A stretch of 49,762 nucleotides of DNA from Gonapodya sp. JEL0774. Taxonomy: Eukaryota; Monoblepharomycota; Monoblepharidomycetes; Monoblepharidales; Gonapodyaceae. The number at the start of each line of letters is the position of its first letter. Within the stretch, counting starts at the first letter, position 1. Shown here piece by piece: positions 44,401-49,762 of this stretch. Made by a program: the position numbers and the translations under genes. The notes under the pieces are model-generated. The model saw only the letters and a list, made by a program, of their open reading frames with translations, searched no databases and had not been told where the DNA came from. The stretch is from the NCBI GenBank assembly GCA_027604505.1, contig JADIIX010000151.1, forward strand, positions 1 to 49,762. Direction: 5' to 3'.

Positions 44401-46291
44401 GTGCGTCACATTTTAGACTTGCAGGTGGTTGAAAAGAGATGGTTACTCACAGTATGCAAACCGCATGAAAGCTTTTTGCCGCAGGTATTCCCACATGCAC
44501 GCTGTCGTGATCCTGTTTTGACGGTTTCCGGGTCATTGCAGCGGCCGACAAACTGGGATTGAATGCCACGTCCAATGTCAATAACCACTCAATTAAGTTT
44601 GGGGTCACTAGCTAGTACGAGCTCACCTTAGCTTTCCCACAAAAACACGTCGTTTCCACGATTCTCGTACAAGGAGGATGGGGACCAGGGTGACATGACT
44701 CCGTACAGTCGTGCGGACATAAACCTCCAGGTCGACTTCCGAGACACGGTTCCCCACAAGAATGAGGTGTGAGATAGCTGTTATATCGGGGGTTGACGGT
44801 ACGTCCACAAAAGCACTTGTACTGTGTGGGATAAATTTGAGCGGTACTGCACTGAGGGCATCTCACTGTCGCCGGTTGGGGTCCAAGACCGGCGGGAGCG
44901 GACGCCGAAGCGATAGTGGGGTTCTGCGGTGTAGCAGCGGCTTTCGTTCCCCACTTTTGGGTGCAGTGAAGGTGAAACACTGCGTAGCAAGTTTCGCAAC
45001 TCCATGTCCGGTCGTGATGGCGCACACGATCCGTACAGATGAGGCAGTCGTAGGTCATGCTCGTTAGACCATGTACCAAAGTCGAAAGAAGATCATCAAA
45101 GTCCGGTGCTTTCTCGGAAATGGGGGACTTTCCAGACGCTGGCTCAGACGGAATCAATTGTTTGGGTTTCGAGCCAATACTGCTTGCCGGTGAATAATGA
45201 GTCGGCGCCCGTTCCTTCACCTCTAGCTTCGCAGATGAACTTGCAAACCCATTCCCGAAACTTTCTCCTCCTCCATTACCCCTGTCCCCTTCCCATCGAG
45301 CATCTTGAGAGGCTCTCTTTCGTCCAGGATTTGCTCCTTGCTGACCTGCACCGGGCTGGTGACTGTGACTCTGCTTGGGTCCGCGCGTTAGAGAGTCCCG
45401 CCCAAGATCCATGGTATTTGCCGCAGCTTCAAGCCTTGCACGAGCATCCTGAGACCGACGGGGAGCGTGCAAGGTGTTTTGCCCGACTGGGGGGACCACC
45501 TGCGGGAGTGCCGGGTTGAACGGTTGAGCTTGGCGGCCGTTTGCGAACAAAGCCTCGGGAGGACCAGCCGGTCCCGAAGAAGAACCCTCTGGCACAAAAG
45601 CCGTCGCACCGGGATCAAGGCGCCTCCCCGAGCCTCCCTGGTGCTGGCCGGATTGCCCTCGACTGTGCAGATTCTGATGGGGTAGCTGCGGAGGGACAAT
45701 CGACCCCATCACCCCGTTTTGGAACGCCCGAGCCTGTAGCGACGAGGGGCGGTTGCTGGGCGACCCGCGTTCTGAGGACGTTGCTACCACCCTCTGATGG
45801 TCCGACGGTCCAGGTCCACGAAACGACGCCTGCTGACGAGCTTGTCCCCCTTGCTGTCCGACAGTCCTTTCTCCTCCGTTTCTCCCGTCGCCCGACGCGC
45901 CCCTGCCGCCTTTGCGTCCACCTCTCGATCCCCGCTGAGTCCCCCCTCGGTGCGTGTGATCTCCCTCCGACTCCGGAGCAGATGCTGGCACCTCGACGAG
46001 CGGTCTGGCGGGTGTTGCAGGGCTTCCCGTGGACTGCGCCGGAGAGGGTGGACCAGGATGTCGGGATGCTTCACCGGACGGGGTTCTACCGCCACCCCTT
46101 CTGCCACCAAACGCGCTCGGCCCGCCTCGTCCGTGAAACGGCCTGGCGTATCCACTTGCGGCAGACGGACCTTTTGAAGAGTTGGAAAAACATTTCGATT
46201 TCGTTTCAAAACCATGGCAAAAGATGAGTCCCCTTCACCACCACTCACCTCCCACCAAAGTACTCTCATTGAAATCAAACACGGGCTCCAT
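41490..46291 (-). CDS. FAP1: NFX1-type zinc-finger protein (FAP1/shuttle craft)
   Basis: A large RNA/DNA-associated protein. The N-terminal start MEPVFDFNESTLVG (46,291) leads to a long Gly/Arg/Pro-rich region with RGG-like tracts. Within it, RRLDPGATAFVPEG near 45,600 resembles a PAM2 motif for poly(A)-binding protein. A RING-like finger follows: YDCLICTDRVRHHDRTWSC with CYAVFHLHCTQKW, then CPQCSTAQIYPTQYKCFCG. A series of NF-X1 fingers (CxxxC...CHPGPHPPC, CGKSLKCGHKCLSRC, ECGHPCPVVCHDHG, GTCGHPCGATCHFG) extends over many exons. The last exon carries an R3H-like region (NLPFVRSIEKTFSDFI, NARRSHLEFAEKLAQRA) and an acidic tail ending DWEQLI. In yeast the homologue binds FKBP12; in animals NFX1 binds RNA and PABP. 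More coding exons upstream of 46,291 are possible. Confidence 0.94.
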
Positions 46292-46768
46292 CGTATCCCC
46301 AGACGACCCCGCGTGTGGTGCTACGAACCCACCCGCTGAACCCCCGTGAGACGATCGCTCGGGCAGCTGGGGAAGACCTTGTTCCCACCCGGGACCACGC
46401 TCGACGGCCGATCGACCCTGCTTAGAAGCTCCGAGAGTCTTTTCTGTCGTCTGTGTGTATTTTAATATCGATGCGACTCCGACTCCGCCTGCAGATGGCG
46501 ATGCGAGTGGGTTTCGTGTTCGTCCTTGTCCCTGCTCTCCAGAGACAGACGAAGTCGCTGGTGAAGCGCTTTTCAGCGGTGATTCGTGTAAGAAAAGATG
46601 TGGTATCGCTGGATAAATTCTCTTTGTGGTAATAACGGTTCGGATATGGAAATGGAGAAATTGGTGATGGAAGGCTTTTTATATGGAGTGATCTCGTTGG
46701 ACTCAAATGCACTCGCCATTGAACAGTCCTTCACAAGACAAAAATCCAAGTTCACGTAAAAATTAATT
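46292..46768. other. Intergenic between NFX1-type and RAD51C-like genes
   Basis: Both flanking genes run on the minus strand, so this holds the RAD51C 3' UTR and the NFX1 promoter. An open frame continues upstream of the NFX1 ATG to about 46,640 in the same phase without a clear motif, so an earlier start or extra exon cannot be excluded. Confidence 0.4.
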
Positions 46769-48122
46769 TCATTTTTCCAATGCCCTCTTGCCATTCTCGT
46801 TCAACCCAAAACCTTCCCTCCCTCGCGCCGACACCATCTTCGGTGTACTCTGTATCTCTTCCCCGCCCCTCAACCCAGTTGTCCCCCTCGCCGGCCGTAC
46901 CCGATCCCCCCTTTGGATCCTCTCAGGCCCAGGTGTTGCCGTTTCCACCGCGAAGTTCGCTCCGTGTGCCGTCGTGGATCGTTGGGGTGTGCCAGGCACG
47001 GCGTCAAAGTGCGACGGCGAGCCCACCGGTGTCGGGTTCCGCGAGAGGTACGGTGTGGACACGTGGTTGTGGTTGGGTACCGCGGTATGCCGTGGGTGCG
47101 GCGTGGAAGCTGAGGCGTAGGATGTCGTAGCTGGCGGTCGGTGGTGCGCCGTGGCCGATCCGTGACCCGTCGTGGCCCGCCCCGGAGTCCCATCGCCCGC
47201 CACGGACCTGTTCTGCGCGTGATCAGCCCCCGCAGCCGCAGCCGCGTAGCTGGTCGTCCCGTGCGGAGGAGGAGCCGCTTGACGCAGCGTGGCCGCGTTG
47301 CCCCCAATCCCCTCCCCATCCACCCACCCTGTCTGCCCACCACGTCTCGACTTGGGAAACGCCCGGGTTTGCGTACCCGTGTCACGGAACCCGCCCGACT
47401 ATGTCGACCCGAGGAAACGAAGAAGGTGATGGAGAGACGTGAGCCCCGTGTGCGCATGCGTGTGCGTGTGTGTCGCGCCAAATGACAGAGAAAGACTCAC
47501 GGTGATGGTATACTCCACCACGTCCGGTGAATGGTGCGGCGATTTGGCGAGGTAGGCGCGTCTGGGGGGGTGGGAAACACAGACGGACGGTGGGTTCAAC
47601 AACACAGCAAAAACCAAATCACAGCGACACAAACCAAAATGGGGGGAGTCACCGTGTGTGGTGCACGCCACAGGGGGACCGCCGCCGCCGCCCTGTCGGT
47701 ACCGACCACCGCCCCAACCAAATCCCGTTCCACAACTCACACCCTCCTCAACCCCCTCAACCCCCCTGTCCCCCCTCCCCCACTTCCCCCCGTCCCACCA
47801 ACCCACCTCCCCCCAGCGCCCCCCCTCCCCACCACGACCCGACTCTCCACCGCTGCGTTCCAGGGCTCGCCAAGGGCGGGGACCAAGGTGCGAGTGTCTG
47901 CGGCTGAAAATGAGGAGGAGGAGGAGGAGGAGGCGGGGTGGCGGGATGAGGAGGGGCGGGAGGTGAGGTGGTTGGTGACGAGGACCTGGGGGTGGGGTGG
48001 GAGGCGGAGCAGAGTAAGGGGTTGGTCCACAGTGACTGCTGGACCGATCCACCATCCACAACTCCGCCGACCACCACTCCCCACCACGCAATCCCGCTAT
48101 CCCGCTTTCCCTCTATCCAAAT

Positions 48123-48156
<34 letters not shown>

Positions 48157-49457
48157 ACACCCCCCCCCCACCCCCCCCCGCCCACGGAGGAGGAGGGCGG
48201 GCGGGCCCGCCCACTGCGCCGAGGAGTTTGGCGCGTTGTCCGATATCCATGGGCGAGTGGCGGAAGTGGAACGCGATCGAGTCCAGGATAAGGAGTTTGA
48301 CCTTTTGGGGCGGTGTTCGGTGGGGTGAGTGCGGTGTCGGCGAAGTGAGAGGGTTAGAGGGCGAAATGAGGGTTCCACCGACGCACCACCCACGTCCGGG
48401 GTCTGCTCGATCACGACGTGCAAGAGGTTGACGACGGCGGCGACTTGGAAGCAGTCGTGGCAGCGGTAGAGGTGAACGCGGGACAGGACGTGTTTGACGT
48501 CGAGTGGGGGGAGGGGGAGGGGCGAGGGGGTAGGTGGGGACGGGACGGAGGGAGGGTTGGTAGGGTTGGTGGGGATAGAGGGAAAAGGCGGGATTGAAGG
48601 AGGGTTGGTGAACACGGTGGGATTAGAGGGATTGGAAGGATTGGACGTCCGTTCTGAGATTTCGAGAAGGTCGAGGTTGACTTGGAGAGTGGTGGCGTTT
48701 GCGATTTGGAGGAGTCTGTGGGGGAAGAAGGAGCCTTCGGTGTCTGGGACGGGGTGCGTGAAGGATCGAGGATCGAGGTCGGAAAAGAGGAAAAGAGAGA
48801 GAAAAAGGGAAAAAACCAGAAACCAAAACCACGGTCGACTCGTCCGACCATCTTATGTACCACCGGCGTGGACCACATGGACCGCTTCTCTCTCTCGACG
48901 GGGCAAGCCGGCACAATCTCGGTGACGCTCATGAGCCCATTTAGACGTCTACTCTCCCGCCCCCCATCCCCCATCCGCACAATCTCGCTCACGAGCGTTG
49001 ACGCGCTCGGCTGCCGGCTCGGCTTTCCGACTCTACGGATGGGGCTCACCTATGTAAACAGCCTGGCCACCGAAGCCACCGAGAACAGGAGGTATTTGGA
49101 CATTGACGCAGAGTTGCATGCTGAGGTGGTGGGGGGGGGGGGGGGAGGTACGGGGTTAGGGCTGTCTGGTTACAAGCTTGACCTCATAGCGATTGATTTG
49201 AGCACACGCGGGTCTAGAGAATCCAAAAAACACGGCCCAGATGAAGGTAGAAACCGCACTATCCGAGATTCGCTGGGCTTTTCGTCCAAGAATTGGAGAC
49301 CGCGACAGAAGACAGACCAGAGCTGGGTTTTGCCCATGTTGGGGTCGCCGCAGATCTCGGTGACGGAGCCAAGTGGAATTCCACGCCCAAACTGGGGATC
49401 AATCAGTCGGTCTAGGGCCACACTCGACGTGGAAATCCACTGGGGGGGGGTCGACAT
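46769..49457 (-). CDS. RAD51C: RAD51C-like recombinase with long C-terminal tail
   Basis: RAD51 paralogs help load RAD51 during homologous recombination. The ATG at 49,457 gives MSTPPQWISTSSVALDRL, then GIPLGSVTEICGDPNMGKTQ with the Walker A box. A 197-bp intron joins TQLC to MQLCVNVQIPPVLGGFGG and QAVYI, then DTEGSFFPHRLLQIANA and LSRVHLYRCHDCF. The Walker B segment is KVKLLILDSIAFHFRH. After another intron come VLVTNHLTS, TLVPALGEPWNAAVESR, RAYLAKSPHHSPDVVEYTIT and GGFRDTGTQ. These blocks match RAD51C best. Oddities: the N-terminal helix-hairpin-helix region is absent, a helix before VTNHLTS seems missing, a Ser-rich insert follows it, and a disordered tail of about 180 residues rich in Thr, Pro, Gly and His ends RALEK. 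Intron-borne homopolymers make the exon chain the least certain of the clear genes. Confidence 0.88.
48124..48179 (+). repeat. Poly-C tract (33 C plus two further C runs)
   Basis: There are 33 consecutive C at 48,124-48,156, then runs of 10 and 9 C broken by single A. It lies in a RAD51C intron (about 47,986-48,214) and is poly-G on the coding strand. Length may be affected by sequencing. Confidence 0.95.
49131..49145 (+). repeat. Poly-G tract acting as polypyrimidine tract
   Basis: Fifteen G on the plus strand are 15 C on the coding strand, just ahead of the acceptor CACCACCTCAG of the first RAD51C intron (49,121-49,317). Confidence 0.9.
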
Positions 49458-49762
49458 GGGCTCATTGGGGGGATTAAGTGGGGGAGCCGTGTGTGGTGGC
49501 CAACCACCACAAAATGTACCTATCAGACGATATCCGCTTTCCAAGCCGGAAAATGGGCAGATGTAATTTTATTACTATTGTATCTAGCCTGATGGGACTA
49601 GAGCAGATATAGGGCACTACAGCATCTCCACTTCGGTAAACACCGTCTGCCGCGAGGAACACATATACGTGGGCCTGGTGGACCCAGTGTATTCTCCGAC
49701 TGTACACATGTGCAACATAAGTAAGATCGCTCTCCCGACTCTAGTGGAGCAACATACAAGTC
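49458..49762. other. Window edge upstream of RAD51C-like gene
   Basis: No conserved motif is visible. A minus-strand open frame (49,474-49,707) has no RAD51 helix-hairpin-helix signature. It is probably promoter or an upstream gene cut by the window edge. Confidence 0.4.

Noticed and set aside
47527-48328. 265-codon plus-strand frame across the poly-C tract
   Set aside because: It is antisense to RAD51C exons with Walker B and VTN motifs and consists largely of homopolymer Pro.
1-49762. CRISPR array, prophage, integron or bacterial operon
   Set aside because: No regularly spaced direct repeats, phage genes or Shine-Dalgarno-led gene strings were seen; gene structure is eukaryotic throughout.

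Overview
This window looks like nuclear DNA of a zoosporic (flagellated) fungus, most likely a chytrid-type lineage. Genes are closely packed on both strands and cut by many short GT-AG introns of roughly 45-110 bp, some with a TACTAAC branch sequence. There is a Zn2Cys6 / fungal-specific transcription factor. Three genes belong to families tied or linkable to motile cilia: an LRRC9-like leucine-rich-repeat protein, a CFAP77-like protein and a Dpy-30-domain protein. Flagellar genes beside a fungal zinc-cluster regulator is the combination expected of a fungus that still makes swimming zoospores. I saw no rRNA, convincing tRNA, CRISPR array or bacterial-type operon. Exon chains were read by eye from frame changes, splice sites and family motifs, so gene spans are firmer than individual exon ends.

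Layout. 0.1-0.6 kb: a 3' fragment of a Ty1/copia retrotransposon (RNase H end plus LTR). 0.9-5.0 kb (-): LRRC9-like, visibly AT-richer than the rest. 5.2-6.7 kb (+): shugoshin, head-to-head with LRRC9. 7.0-9.3 kb (+): acidic coiled-coil protein of unknown function whose stop overlaps the stop of 9.3-11.7 kb (-) folylpolyglutamate synthase. 11.9-14.1 kb (-): egghead-like membrane glycosyltransferase. 14.5-15.4 kb (-): TIM9, head-to-head with 15.6-17.9 kb (+), a disordered/coiled-coil protein. 18.35-19.8 kb (-): D-aminoacyl-tRNA deacylase, head-to-head with 20.1-21.1 kb (+) ankyrin/coiled-coil protein. 22.5-24.6 kb (+): weakly supported SANT-like gene. 25.9-28.6 kb (+): zinc-cluster transcription factor. 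28.7-30.15 kb (+): proteasome lid subunit Rpn12. 30.2-30.7 kb (-): Dpy-30-domain protein, head-to-head with 30.9-32.1 kb (+) ureidoglycolate-lyase-like cupin. 32.5-34.5 kb (-): CFAP77-like. 36.5-38.4 kb (+): alanine-glyoxylate aminotransferase. 38.7-39.7 kb (+): ORMDL. 40.0-40.9 kb (-): GID8. 41.5-46.3 kb (-): NFX1/FAP1-type zinc-finger protein. 46.8-49.5 kb (-): RAD51C-like recombinase.

Most genes are unrelated housekeeping functions: chromosome segregation and repair (shugoshin, RAD51C), protein turnover (Rpn12, GID8), mitochondrial import and folate metabolism (TIM9, FPGS), sphingolipid control (ORMDL) and translation quality control (DTD). Two links stand out. The ureidoglycolate-lyase-like enzyme would release glyoxylate, and the aminotransferase 4 kb away would turn glyoxylate into glycine. 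The cilium-type genes give the organism its flagellate signature. I did not find a convincing new multi-gene system; the most notable points are the RAD51C gene structure and its homopolymer-filled introns, the dual-start FPGS, the PAM2-like motif in the NFX1 protein, and the unknown coiled-coil proteins beside shugoshin and TIM9.
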